Assembly (NCBI GenBank): GCA_902506225.1
Contig: LR733345.1
Span: 62,001-126,000 of the forward strand
Direction: 5' to 3'
DNA from: Faucicola sp902506225
Lineage (GTDB): Bacteria; Pseudomonadota; Gammaproteobacteria; Pseudomonadales; Moraxellaceae
Length of the DNA: 64,000 nucleotides
Positions within the stretch are counted from its first letter, which is position 1. Every line of letters begins with the position of its first letter. The notes below the pieces were generated by a model. The model was not told the origin of the DNA. It worked only from the letters and a program-made list of their open reading frames with translations, and did no database searches. Shown here piece by piece: positions 25,785 to 33,881 of this stretch. The translations under genes were made by a program, and so were the position numbers.

Positions 25785-27803
25785 ATGAACCAACTTACCA
25801 ACGTTACTCACAAGACCCCTGCCCACCGTGACCCTACCGACGACCGCTTTGAAGAAGAAGCGCGTGATTTGACGCGCGCCTTACCGGCATCTCGCAAAGT
25901 CTATATCCAAGGCTCACGCCCCGACATCCAAGTACCGATGCGGGAAATCACCTTGACCGATACCCCGGTGGGCGGTTTTGGCAAGGCAGAAGGCGAAAAA
26001 AACCCACCGTTTTATGTGTATGACACCTCAGGGGTGTATACTGACCCCAATGTCGAGATTGACCTCACTAAAGGCTTACCAAAACTGCGTCAAGCTTGGA
26101 TAGAAGCGCGTGGCGACACCGAGCAGCTTGCCAAACTCTCAAGCCAATACGGCAATGAGCGCGCCAATGACATCGCCACTGCTAACCTGCGCTTTGGGCA
26201 TATCGACAAGCCAAGACGGGCGATCAATGGCAAAAACGTCACCCAAATGCATTACGCCAAACAAGGCATCATCACCCCAGAGATGGAATACATCGCCATC
26301 CGTGAAACCCAAAAACAGCATGGCCTGACTGATAGGCGCCAGCACGCTGGTAACAACTTTGGTGCCAATACCCCCAAACTCATCACCCCAGAATTTGTGC
26401 GTGCCGAAGTCGCTGCGGGACGGGCGATTATTCCCAATAACATCAACCACCCGGAATCAGAACCGATGATTATTGGGCGCAATTTTTTGGTTAAAATCAA
26501 TGCCAATATCGGTAATTCAGCACTGGGCTCTAGCATTGATGAAGAAGTTGCCAAAATGACCTGGGCTACCCGTTGGGGCGCGGACACCATCATGGACTTG
26601 TCAACCGGTAAGCATATCCATGAAACCCGTGAATGGATTATCCGCAACTCCCCCGTGCCCATCGGTACCGTACCGATTTATCAAGCCCTAGAAAAAGTGG
26701 ATGGCGTTGCCGAAGATTTGACATGGGACATCTTTAAAGACACCTTGATTGAACAAGCCGAGCAAGGTGTTGATTATTTTACCATTCACGCGGGTGTACT
26801 GCTGCGCTACGTACCGGTGACCGCCAATCGTTTGACAGGCATTGTCAGCCGCGGCGGTTCGATTATGGCGCAGTGGTGTCTTGCCCATCATAAAGAGAAT
26901 TTTCTTTATACCCACTTTGAAGAAATTTGTGAGATTATGAAAGCCTACGACGTGGCGTTTAGTCTGGGTGATGGTTTGCGTCCCGGTTGCCTACAAGACG
27001 CCAACGATGATGCGCAGTTTGGTGAGCTCAAAACCTTGGGCGAGCTGACCCAAGTGGCATGGCAACATGACGTACAAGTTATGATTGAAGGTCCAGGACA
27101 CGTTGCCATGAACCGTATCAAAGAAAACATGGACTTACAGCTTGAAGTCTGTAAAGAAGCGCCTTTTTACACACTTGGACCTTTGACGACGGATATCGCA
27201 CCAGGCTACGACCATATTACATCTGCCATTGGTGCGGCGATGATTGGTTGGTACGGCACGGCCATGCTGTGCTATGTCACGCCAAAAGAGCATTTGGGCT
27301 TACCCAATAAAAAGGATGTCAAAGACGGTATCATCACTTACAAAATCGCCGCACATGCAGCGGATTTGGCAAAAGGACACCCAGGTGCCCAAGCGCGGGA
27401 TAACGCCTTGTCAAAAGCGCGTTTTGAGTTTCGTTGGGATGACCAGTTTAATCTGAGCCTAGACCCAGACACGGCACGTGAATTCCATGATGAAACCTTG
27501 CCAAAAGAAGCGCATAAATCGGCGCATTTTTGCTCGATGTGCGGTCCAAAATTCTGCTCAATGAAAATCACCCAAAACGTGCGGGATTATGCAGCAGGGC
27601 TTGAGTTTAATAAGCCACAGCTTGGGCAAGACATCACCCCTGATACAGGTGAGTTATCGGATGCCAGCCACGCTATCAAGCAGGTGGATACTGAATTGGT
27701 CGGTCAAGTGGGTGAAGCGTCTGCCGATGAAGTCCGCCTAGGCATGGAGCAGATGAAGCAAAAATTTATTGAAGAAGGCAAAGAGTTGTATAAAACGGTT
27801 TAA
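25785..27803 (+). CDS. thiC: Phosphomethylpyrimidine synthase
   Basis: A radical-SAM enzyme of thiamine biosynthesis that converts aminoimidazole ribotide to HMP-phosphate. The unusual C-terminal cluster motif is FCSMCGPKFCSMK (CxxC-x4-C). Core blocks VKINANIGNSALGSS, MDLSTGKHIHETREWIIRNSPVPIGTVPIYQAL, GDGLRPGCLQDAND and MIEGPGHVAMN are all present. The 672-residue length includes the proteobacterial N-terminal domain. The ATG at 25785 overlaps the stop of a four-codon micro-ORF. It is controlled by the TPP riboswitch upstream. Confidence 0.97.
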   Translation: MNQLTNVTHKTPAHRDPTDDRFEEEARDLTRALPASRKVYIQGSRPDIQVPMREITLTDTPVGGFGKAEGEKNPPFYVYDTSGVYTDPNVEIDLTKGLPKLRQAWIEARGDTEQLAKLSSQYGNERANDIATANLRFGHIDKPRRAINGKNVTQMHYAKQGIITPEMEYIAIRETQKQHGLTDRRQHAGNNFGANTPKLITPEFVRAEVAAGRAIIPNNINHPESEPMIIGRNFLVKINANIGNSALGSSIDEEVAKMTWATRWGADTIMDLSTGKHIHETREWIIRNSPVPIGTVPIYQALEKVDGVAEDLTWDIFKDTLIEQAEQGVDYFTIHAGVLLRYVPVTANRLTGIVSRGGSIMAQWCLAHHKENFLYTHFEEICEIMKAYDVAFSLGDGLRPGCLQDANDDAQFGELKTLGELTQVAWQHDVQVMIEGPGHVAMNRIKENMDLQLEVCKEAPFYTLGPLTTDIAPGYDHITSAIGAAMIGWYGTAMLCYVTPKEHLGLPNKKDVKDGIITYKIAAHAADLAKGHPGAQARDNALSKARFEFRWDDQFNLSLDPDTAREFHDETLPKEAHKSAHFCSMCGPKFCSMKITQNVRDYAAGLEFNKPQLGQDITPDTGELSDASHAIKQVDTELVGQVGEASADEVRLGMEQMKQKFIEEGKELYKTV

Positions 27804-27841
27804 GGGAATTTTAATTTTCTAAAAATCTTAGGTTGGTTTAG

Positions 27842-27872
27842 AATGGTAGGCAAGTTTTTGCCTACCATTTTT
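27842..27872 (+). terminator. Intrinsic terminator of thiC
   Basis: A perfect 12-base stem, AATGGTAGGCAA (27842-27853) with TTGCCTACCATT (27858-27869), followed by T-rich sequence. It isolates the following ATPase gene from thiC transcription. An upstream in-frame ATG at 27843 lies inside the stem and is therefore an unlikely start. Confidence 0.82.
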
Positions 27873-27887
27873 ATTGAGAATAAGATA

Positions 27888-29363
27888 ATGAATTATCAAA
27901 TATATATTGAAAACTTAGGTGCTGTCGAGAAAGCGGATTTAAAAATTTCGCCATTAACCATTTTGGCTGGGGAAAATGGAACTGGTAAAAGCTTCGTTAC
28001 TAAGTTCCTGTACTCAATTTTTAATGTCGCTATCTCTGATTTATTTTACGATAAAATTTATCACCAAATTAATATCACTCAGTCTAGTTTATCAAGTTTT
28101 ATTCAAAACGAAGAATTTTCTAGTTTTGAATTTGAAATTCAATACTTAGCCGAAATACATAATTTTTTAAATGAAATTGACACACAAGCTATGAGTCTAA
28201 ATATTCCTTTTGGATTATTTACACTTGAAGATATCACTAAGCTCGAAGAATATGTAAATACTTACAAAAATGAGATCCAAGGCATTCTTTCAAATTATAA
28301 ACCGCCTGAGTCTAGTTTAATTACTGAAAGTAATGAACATCCTAATTCATTATCTCGGTATTTTAAAGAACTAGCGCTTAATCATCCATCATTTAGAAGT
28401 GAGTTATTAGCTAAAAATCTCTCAAATTTACTCTCTTTAATTAAAGATCCACAGGCTAGTTACCTGAAAATTTTCAGTGAAAAACTAGAAGATGAATTAA
28501 AAGAAAATTTTCAAATACCGCAGTTGAATTTACTAATTAACTCCTCAAAGGAAGTAGCGATATTTAAAATTGAAAGCTTTTTGAAAGTTTCAATTTTCGT
28601 TAATAACTCGCTAAATTTAGATTTTGACTTTGAGAATTTTCTTAATATTTACAATATAAACAGATTAGTCTTTTTTGAATCACCAATTTACTGGAAAATA
28701 TTAACATTAATAACAAATCAAACTGTTAGTAAGAAAAAATTTTTATCTAAAAGAATTAATACAGAAATTCTAACAGGCATTCCAAAACATTTCCTAGATT
28801 TGAAGGAGCTACTTTTTACTGACTTTAAAGATGGTGAACGACCTAATTTTATTGTTGAAATAGCTAATGATTTACAACGTCATCTTAAAGGCAAGTTTCA
28901 TACTAGCAATAATGATTTGACCTTTGAAAATGATAAGGGGCAAACAATCCCGAAAAGTCTTGTATCTTTTGGTATGACTAATCTTGGAATCTTACAAGCT
29001 GTACTAAGCAAAAACGTTATTAATGTAGGTTCATTTATATTTATTGATGAACCTGAATCAAACTTACACCCTGCTTGGCAAAATATACTTGCTGAAACAC
29101 TAGTCAAGCTCGCAGAAAATGGTGTTTTTGTGGTCATCACTACGCACAGTACGGATATGCTTAAAGCGTTTGATATTATTACTCAAGAAAAACAGAAAGC
29201 TAATGATACTAAGATAAAATATGATTTCTTATCAACGTATTATTTCCAAAATGATGGTTTATTATTGGACACTTCTAACTCTGAATTATCCCCAATTGAG
29301 CAAGCAAGACAAAAGCTACTTGAGCCTTACGATAATATGATGGTTCGAGGTTATTTATTGTGA
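27888..29363 (+). CDS. ABC/AAA-type ATPase of a two-gene accessory module
   Basis: A 491-residue SMC/OLD-like ATPase. It starts with IYIENLGAVEKADLKISPLTILAGENGTGKS (Walker A near residues 28-35). A long, lysine/leucine-rich middle insert carries no recognisable domain. Then come a degenerate signature SFGMTNLG, Walker B FIFIDEPESNLHPAWQ and the switch VITTHSTD. No TOPRIM or nuclease domain is visible after it, unlike classical OLD proteins. The ATG at 27888 follows the thiC terminator. The gene is strongly AT-rich compared with thiC. Its stop overlaps the GTG of the next gene (GTGA), so the two are coupled. A defence role is a guess from architecture. Confidence 0.75.
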   Translation: MNYQIYIENLGAVEKADLKISPLTILAGENGTGKSFVTKFLYSIFNVAISDLFYDKIYHQINITQSSLSSFIQNEEFSSFEFEIQYLAEIHNFLNEIDTQAMSLNIPFGLFTLEDITKLEEYVNTYKNEIQGILSNYKPPESSLITESNEHPNSLSRYFKELALNHPSFRSELLAKNLSNLLSLIKDPQASYLKIFSEKLEDELKENFQIPQLNLLINSSKEVAIFKIESFLKVSIFVNNSLNLDFDFENFLNIYNINRLVFFESPIYWKILTLITNQTVSKKKFLSKRINTEILTGIPKHFLDLKELLFTDFKDGERPNFIVEIANDLQRHLKGKFHTSNNDLTFENDKGQTIPKSLVSFGMTNLGILQAVLSKNVINVGSFIFIDEPESNLHPAWQNILAETLVKLAENGVFVVITTHSTDMLKAFDIITQEKQKANDTKIKYDFLSTYYFQNDGLLLDTSNSELSPIEQARQKLLEPYDNMMVRGYLL

Positions 29364-29953
29364 GTGGTGTCAATCTAGAACAATACAGACAATTAATAGA
29401 GCATAAGAAGGGGCAAGGAGAAGCAAAAGCTGAATCTTGTCCTTTTTTTGCTTATCAAATTGATGGGAATAACGGCTTAAGTGTTGGGTTAGAATTTAAA
29501 GAAGGACAAATCAGTCAAGCTGATTATGTTTTAATTGATAAACAATCTAATGAAGCTCAAATTCTTGAAATAACTGATTTATCCAATGCAATTCGTGAAT
29601 GCTTAATTGCAGAAAGTATTGCACAAGAAGAGATTAAAAACTTTGCCAGAGAGATTGGAAAATCAGATAAAAAAGCTACCAAGTTAGTAAACCTCAAAAT
29701 TTGGTATGAAGTTATCGGTGAAATTAAGAACAAGTGGTATGGCTCAATAGCAATTTTAGAACGTTATTGTCGAATAGATAACTATCCAAACAACCTAAAT
29801 TACTCATTAGTTATCGTTGTTAAAAACAGTCAAGATAGTCGAAATATTGACAGCTTAAAATTAAAACTAAAAAACCTACAACCAATAATGGGGAATGTTG
29901 AAGTTATCAAAACACAGAATTTGGAAAATTTGCTAATTCTTAAAATGGTGTAG
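29360..29953 (+). CDS. Unknown partner protein of the ATPase
   Basis: A 197-residue protein starting at GTG 29360 inside the ATPase stop codon (GTGA overlap), a hallmark of stoichiometric partners. I do not recognise it. A central stretch, DYVLIDKQSNEAQILEITDLSN, has a strand-turn-strand look with acidic residues arranged as D-x(12)-E-x-T-D, vaguely like a PD-(D/E)xK nuclease core but without the lysine. A basic, aromatic region follows (KNKWYGSIAILERYCRIDNYP). It has no signal peptide or membrane segment. It is AT-rich like its partner and converges on dapB. Confidence 0.6.
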   Translation: MSGVNLEQYRQLIEHKKGQGEAKAESCPFFAYQIDGNNGLSVGLEFKEGQISQADYVLIDKQSNEAQILEITDLSNAIRECLIAESIAQEEIKNFAREIGKSDKKATKLVNLKIWYEVIGEIKNKWYGSIAILERYCRIDNYPNNLNYSLVIVVKNSQDSRNIDSLKLKLKNLQPIMGNVEVIKTQNLENLLILKMV

Positions 29954-29993
29954 GCATGAAGAATTGTTAACCCTACATGCCTAGAATGCAAAC

Positions 29994-30031
29994 TGGTGGC
30001 GATGACGGGAGTTGAACCCGCGTCCGTCAAA
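29994..30031 (-). other. Orphan 3' end of a tmRNA (ssrA) gene, probable att scar
   Basis: The minus strand immediately after the dapB stop reads GACGGACGCGGG, TTCAACT, CCCGTCATCGCC, A, CCA. This is the T arm (with the tmRNA-typical TTCAACT loop), 3' acceptor strand, discriminator and CCA of a tmRNA. The matching 5' acceptor (GGCGATG) and the rest of ssrA cannot be present, because dapB coding sequence occupies that space. A 3' fragment of this kind is what site-specific integration at ssrA leaves behind. Confidence 0.65.
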
Positions 30032-30838
30032 TTAGTCTTTTAACCCAAGCACGTCTTGCATATCAAACTGTCCTGTTTGCTGCTCATTGACCCACACTGC
30101 AGCACGCACCGCGCCTGCGGCAAAGGTCATGCGCTCACGGGCTCTATGGGTGATTTCCACCATCTCGCCATCGGCGATAAACATCACCGTATGGTCGCCG
30201 ACAATCTCGCCACCGCGAATGGCATGGATACCAATCTCGCCTGCTTTGCGTGCGCCAGTTTGACCTTCTCGGCCATAAATCGCCACGTCTTTTAGGTTTT
30301 GACCGCGTCCTTTAGCAACCGCTTCAGCCATCATATAAGCGGTGCCCGATGGTGCATCAATTTTGTGTTTATGGTGGGCTTCGATGACTTCGACATCGGC
30401 GCTGTCACCAAATGCTTTGGCAGCCATTTCAAGCAGCTTAAGGGTCAAATTCACCCCGGTTGAGTAGTTGCCCGCATACACGATGGCGATTTTTTCACTT
30501 GCCTGTTTTAAGATGGCGTTTTGCTCATCATTTAGGCCTGTTGTCCCAATGACCATATTGACGCCTTTGTCAGCACAAAGTTGTAAGTTTTTGGCAGTCG
30601 ACTCAGGCAAGCTAAAATCTATAAGCACGTCAATATCATGAATAACCCCTGCCAAGTCATCGACCAAAGCGACATTAGTTTTGTCGAGATTAACTAGCTC
30701 GCCCGCATCCACGCCCAACAAGCTTGAACCTTGACGCTCTATCGCCCCTGTAAGGGTAGTTTGTGGATTTTGTGCCACCGCTTGAATCAGCATACGTCCC
30801 ATGCGCCCACCTGCGCCTATGACCCCGATTTTTACCAT
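30032..30838 (-). CDS. dapB: 4-hydroxy-tetrahydrodipicolinate reductase
   Basis: An enzyme of lysine and diaminopimelate synthesis that reduces the DapA product with NAD(P)H. Motifs: nucleotide loop VKIGVIGAGGRMGRM, VLIDFSLPEST, VIGTTGL, catalytic EAHHKHKIDAPSGTAYMMAEA and the terminal FAAGAVRAAVWV. From ATG 30838 (preceded by AAAGGAT) it has 268 residues, the normal size; the longer frame to 30862 lacks support. The stop codon abuts a tmRNA 3' fragment. It is probably transcribed alone, since dnaJ upstream ends in a terminator. Confidence 0.95.
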   Translation of the reverse strand: MVKIGVIGAGGRMGRMLIQAVAQNPQTTLTGAIERQGSSLLGVDAGELVNLDKTNVALVDDLAGVIHDIDVLIDFSLPESTAKNLQLCADKGVNMVIGTTGLNDEQNAILKQASEKIAIVYAGNYSTGVNLTLKLLEMAAKAFGDSADVEVIEAHHKHKIDAPSGTAYMMAEAVAKGRGQNLKDVAIYGREGQTGARKAGEIGIHAIRGGEIVGDHTVMFIADGEMVEITHRARERMTFAAGAVRAAVWVNEQQTGQFDMQDVLGLKD

Positions 30839-30870
30839 TTGCTTATCCTTTATCTTGCCCAATTACCTAT

Positions 30871-30922
30871 TCTAACTTTCTAATCTGATTTTCTAGCCTG
30901 ATTTTCTAGTATAACTTTCTAA
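30871..30922 (-). repeat. Tandem 13-base repeats upstream of dapB
   Basis: On the plus strand TCTAATCTGATTT (30879), TCTAGCCTGATTT (30892), TCTAGTATAACTT (30905) and TCTAAG (30918) recur every 13 bases. They lie 30-85 bases upstream of dapB, within its promoter or leader. The unit read on the minus strand (CTAGAAAATCAG) resembles the CTAGAATCAG unit in the thiC leader. Confidence 0.6.
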
Positions 30923-30982
30923 GTTCAAATCATAACAGCTTGTCTCGCTGAATCCTAGCTTAACTCAATACTGGCTTGTGCT

Positions 30983-31014
30983 AAAAAAAACCCTTGCAAT
31001 CATTACAAGGGTTT
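30983..31014 (-). terminator. Intrinsic terminator of dnaJ
   Basis: CAAGGGTTT/AAACCCTTG perfect nine-base stem (30988-30996 with 31006-31014). On the minus strand it is followed by a run of T (30990 down to 30983). It lies directly beside a parS site. Confidence 0.85.
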
Positions 31015-31016
31015 AA

Positions 31017-31032
31017 TGTTTCACGTGAAACA
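31017..31032. promoter_or_regulatory. parS site, perfect palindrome
   Basis: TGTTTCACGTGAAACA, identical to the classical parS consensus bound by ParB/Spo0J. It lies in the gap between the dnaJ stop and its terminator. It is the outermost of ten such sites seen leading to the origin. Confidence 0.88.
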
Positions 31033-31051
31033 CTTATCAAACCAATAAAAC

Positions 31052-32218
31052 TTAGTCAAACAAATCTTTGACATCTTCTTTGAGTTTATCAAAGAAGGAT
31101 TTTTTCTGTGGTGATTGTTGATGATCACCCATGGATGATTGTAGCTGACGAAGTAGCTCTTTTTGTTCATTGTTAAGGTTGGTTGGTGTCTCCACCACCA
31201 CACGGCATAGCAAGTCACCTTTCATCGTCGTGCGCACCGGGGTAACGCCTTTGCCTTTGATACGGAATACTTTGTGGCTTTGGGTGCCTTCAGGAATGCG
31301 TAAATTAATACGTCCTTCAAGCGTTGGTACTTCCACCTCACGACCTAAGGCTGCATCCGAAAAGCTAATTGGCACATCCATGTATAAATCAGCGCCTTCA
31401 CGGGTAAAAATAGGGTGCTGTGCCACACGAATTTCGACATACAAGTCGCCGCTTTCACCGCCTGTAATCGCTTCACCTTCGCCCGTTAAACGTACCCGAT
31501 CGCCATTGTCGATACCGGCAGGGATGGTGACTTCAAGGGTGCGTGATTTTTCTTTAACACCCGAGCCATGACAGTCATTGCAAGGATTTTTGATTTGTTT
31601 ACCTGAGCCGCCACAGTTGGGACAAGTTTGTTGCACAGCAAAAAAGCCTTGCTGCATACGTACCACGCCTACGCCGCCACAAGTTGCGCAGGTCACGATA
31701 TCGCTGCTGTCTTTGGCGCCCTTACCATCACAAGTTTCACAAGGGGCAGGTGCGGTAAAGGTAATTTCTTTTTTTGCCCCTTGCACCGCTTCTTCAAGTG
31801 TCAAATCGAGCATATAGCGTAAATCTGAGCCGCGTCTGCTACGTCCACCCCCTGTGCGACCGCCAAAAATGTCGCCAAAAATGTCTTGGAAGCCGCCCGC
31901 GCTGCCACCACGACCGCCACCCATGCCGCCAAAAATATCGCCAAAAATGTCTTGGAAGTTGCCACCGCCAAAGCCGCCACCGCCCATGCCATTCTCAAAC
32001 GCGGCATGCCCCATACGGTCATACGCTGAACGTTTGCTGTCATCACTGAGCACTTCGTATGCGATCGAGGCTTCTTTGAATTTTTCTTCGGCGGCAGGGT
32101 CATCAGGGCTACGGTCTGGATGATATTTCATCGCAAGTTTGCGGTAGGCTATTTTGATTTCTTGTTCATTAGCGGTTTTATCTACCCCTAATACTTCATA
32201 AAAATCGCGTTTTGACAT
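31052..32218 (-). CDS. dnaJ: Chaperone protein DnaJ
   Basis: A class A Hsp40 co-chaperone that stimulates DnaK ATPase and delivers unfolded clients. From ATG 32218 (ribosome site AAAGGAG) it has 388 residues. The J domain has HPD in KYHPDRSPDD. A glycine/phenylalanine-rich linker follows (about 75-125), unusually long and with a repeated FQDIFGDIFGG unit. Then come four zinc-binding CxxCxGxG repeats (CETCDGKG, CATCGGVG, CPNCGGSG, CNDCHGSG) and the substrate-binding C terminus. Longer starts to 32278 are not supported. grpE/dnaK are not in the window. Confidence 0.97.
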   Translation of the reverse strand: MSKRDFYEVLGVDKTANEQEIKIAYRKLAMKYHPDRSPDDPAAEEKFKEASIAYEVLSDDSKRSAYDRMGHAAFENGMGGGGFGGGNFQDIFGDIFGGMGGGRGGSAGGFQDIFGDIFGGRTGGGRSRRGSDLRYMLDLTLEEAVQGAKKEITFTAPAPCETCDGKGAKDSSDIVTCATCGGVGVVRMQQGFFAVQQTCPNCGGSGKQIKNPCNDCHGSGVKEKSRTLEVTIPAGIDNGDRVRLTGEGEAITGGESGDLYVEIRVAQHPIFTREGADLYMDVPISFSDAALGREVEVPTLEGRINLRIPEGTQSHKVFRIKGKGVTPVRTTMKGDLLCRVVVETPTNLNNEQKELLRQLQSSMGDHQQSPQKKSFFDKLKEDVKDLFD

Positions 32219-32471
32219 AGTAACTCCTTTGGCAGCATAGTTTTGACAGTACGGAAGAATGGATTCGACCAGTAGCAACGTTTAGCAGCTGCCAAACCTT
32301 TGAAAGACTAAAATTTAAAAATATGCAATATAGTGGCGATTTTTGTTAAATAATCAAGCAAATAATCGGCAATCAGCGCAAAAATATTTTCCTTTTTTTG
32401 CAAGAAAAATACGCAACAGCTTAGCCCGTTGTTTTAAACTAATTAGCAAACTCTAACTCTAATAGTGATTT

Positions 32472-33131
32472 ATGAAAAAAATATTATCTTTGCTAATCAT
32501 CCTTGCACTGATTGTCGTCGCATGGGTATTTGCCTCCCCTTATTGGGCAGTGTACCAACTGAAAAAAGCCTATGATGCACAACAAGCAGACACCATCAGT
32601 GCAGCGATTGAATTTACACAGCTGCAGCAAAGTATCAAATCACAGCTAACCCCTGTATTGGTGGAAAAAGCCAATCATGTTGCAAAATCCCCTATTTTGC
32701 AGATGCTCAATATCGCGCTAAACCCTGATTACTTAGTAAATAAAATGGTCAATCAAGCCGTGGATAATACCGTCACGCCAGAGGGCGTAAAGTATGCGTT
32801 GACAGGACAAGCGACCACCGAGCTGCTCAAAACAAATGTCAAACTGCTGGGGGGCTTGGTGGCCGTAGCGATGGATAAGATTGATATTAAAGACTTGATT
32901 TTAGCGCGCAATTCAGCTGAACTTAATCAAAAAATCAAACAACAACTACAATCGCCTAATCCCAATGCCACCACAGCAACGTCACAGACCCAACCGACCA
33001 CACACTATTGTGGTTTTAACTGTTTTGAAGTCACCGGACAGCTGCGTGGCTATCCCTTAACGCTCCGCTTGCAGCGCCAAGGGCTTATTCATTGGAAAAT
33101 CGTGGGTGTGACGCTGCCGCTAAATGGTTAA
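32472..33131 (+). CDS. DUF2939 domain protein, membrane-anchored
   Basis: A 219-residue protein with an N-terminal signal-anchor (KKILSLLIILALIVVAWVFAS). The DUF2939 core follows: PYWAVYQLKKAYDAQQADTISAAIEFTQLQQSIKSQL. The C-terminal domain ends in YPLTLRLQRQGLIHWKIVGVTLPL. It is likely exported and anchored in the inner membrane, facing the periplasm. The family function is unknown. The gene converges on rsuA with a four-base overlap. Confidence 0.82.
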   Translation: MKKILSLLIILALIVVAWVFASPYWAVYQLKKAYDAQQADTISAAIEFTQLQQSIKSQLTPVLVEKANHVAKSPILQMLNIALNPDYLVNKMVNQAVDNTVTPEGVKYALTGQATTELLKTNVKLLGGLVAVAMDKIDIKDLILARNSAELNQKIKQQLQSPNPNATTATSQTQPTTHYCGFNCFEVTGQLRGYPLTLRLQRQGLIHWKIVGVTLPLNG

Positions 33132-33832
33132 AATTGGTCAATTTCTTCAGCGGTCAAAAATCGGCTTTCGCCTTTTTCTAATCCTGCTAAGGTAATGTTA
33201 CCGATGCTGGCACGGTGTAGCTCAATGACTTTATTGCCAAAGTAGCCCATCATGCGTTTGACTTGGTGATATTTGCCTTCCGTGAGTACCAGCTTGGCAT
33301 GGGTAGCATCAGAAAAACTTAACTCAGCGGGTTTGGTTTTATCGTACTCGTCCTCAAGCATGATGCCTTTTGCCAATTCTTTGATAGCAAATGCCTGTTG
33401 TGCTTCAGTCATTGGCTCGGCAAGGGTCAACTTATACACCTTTGCCACATGATGTTTGGGGCTGGTGACGCGGTGCAAAAAGCCACCATCATCACTAAGT
33501 AGCAGCGCACCTGTGGTGTCGACATCGAGTCGCCCTGCAATCCGCAAGCTACCTAGCTGGGGTACATCAATCAAGTCTGTGACAATCGGCCACTCTTTTG
33601 GCTTTAGGGTGCACTCAAAGCCTTCTGGCTTATATAACAGTAAGTAGCGATTGCCCATCGCAACCGATAACGGCTCACCCGCCCATTCGATATCGTCATC
33701 CACTTCATCGATATGTAGGCTTGAATCTTTGACCACGTCGCCATTGACAGTGACTTCGCCTGCGTGCAAGATTTTTTTGCAGTCTTTACGCGATAGCTCG
33801 GTGGCTTTGCTTAAAAATTTGTCTAAACGCAT
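33128..33832 (-). CDS. rsuA: 16S rRNA pseudouridine(516) synthase
   Basis: A pseudouridine synthase of the RsuA/RluB/E/F family, 234 residues. An N-terminal S4 domain (MRLDKFLSKATELSRKDCKKILHAGEVTVNGDVV) is followed by the catalytic motif AGRLDVDTTGALLLSDDG with the active-site Asp. Later blocks LTEGKYHQVKRMMGYFGNKVIELHRASIG are typical of RsuA, which modifies U516 of 16S rRNA. RluE-type specificity cannot be fully excluded. It overlaps the DUF2939 gene tail by four bases. Confidence 0.87.
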   Translation of the reverse strand: MRLDKFLSKATELSRKDCKKILHAGEVTVNGDVVKDSSLHIDEVDDDIEWAGEPLSVAMGNRYLLLYKPEGFECTLKPKEWPIVTDLIDVPQLGSLRIAGRLDVDTTGALLLSDDGGFLHRVTSPKHHVAKVYKLTLAEPMTEAQQAFAIKELAKGIMLEDEYDKTKPAELSFSDATHAKLVLTEGKYHQVKRMMGYFGNKVIELHRASIGNITLAGLEKGESRFLTAEEIDQF

Positions 33833-33881
33833 TTTTTTGTTATCCTAGTGTTTGTTTTGTTTATTGTAACATAGATTAACC

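Noticed and set aside
27843..27887. Extended N terminus (15 residues) of the ATPase from ATG 27843
   Set aside because: The start lies inside the thiC terminator stem, whereas ATG 27888 begins exactly at the conserved first strand.
29951..29983. TAGGCATG/CATGCCTA inverted repeat after the ATPase partner gene
   Set aside because: It has a 17-base loop and no T-tract; it may be chance or a weak 3' structure and was not listed as a terminator.
31578..32123. Several plus-strand ORFs of 64-91 codons with Cys- and Pro-rich translations
   Set aside because: They are antisense shadows of the dnaJ zinc-finger and glycine-rich regions; composition explains the open frames.
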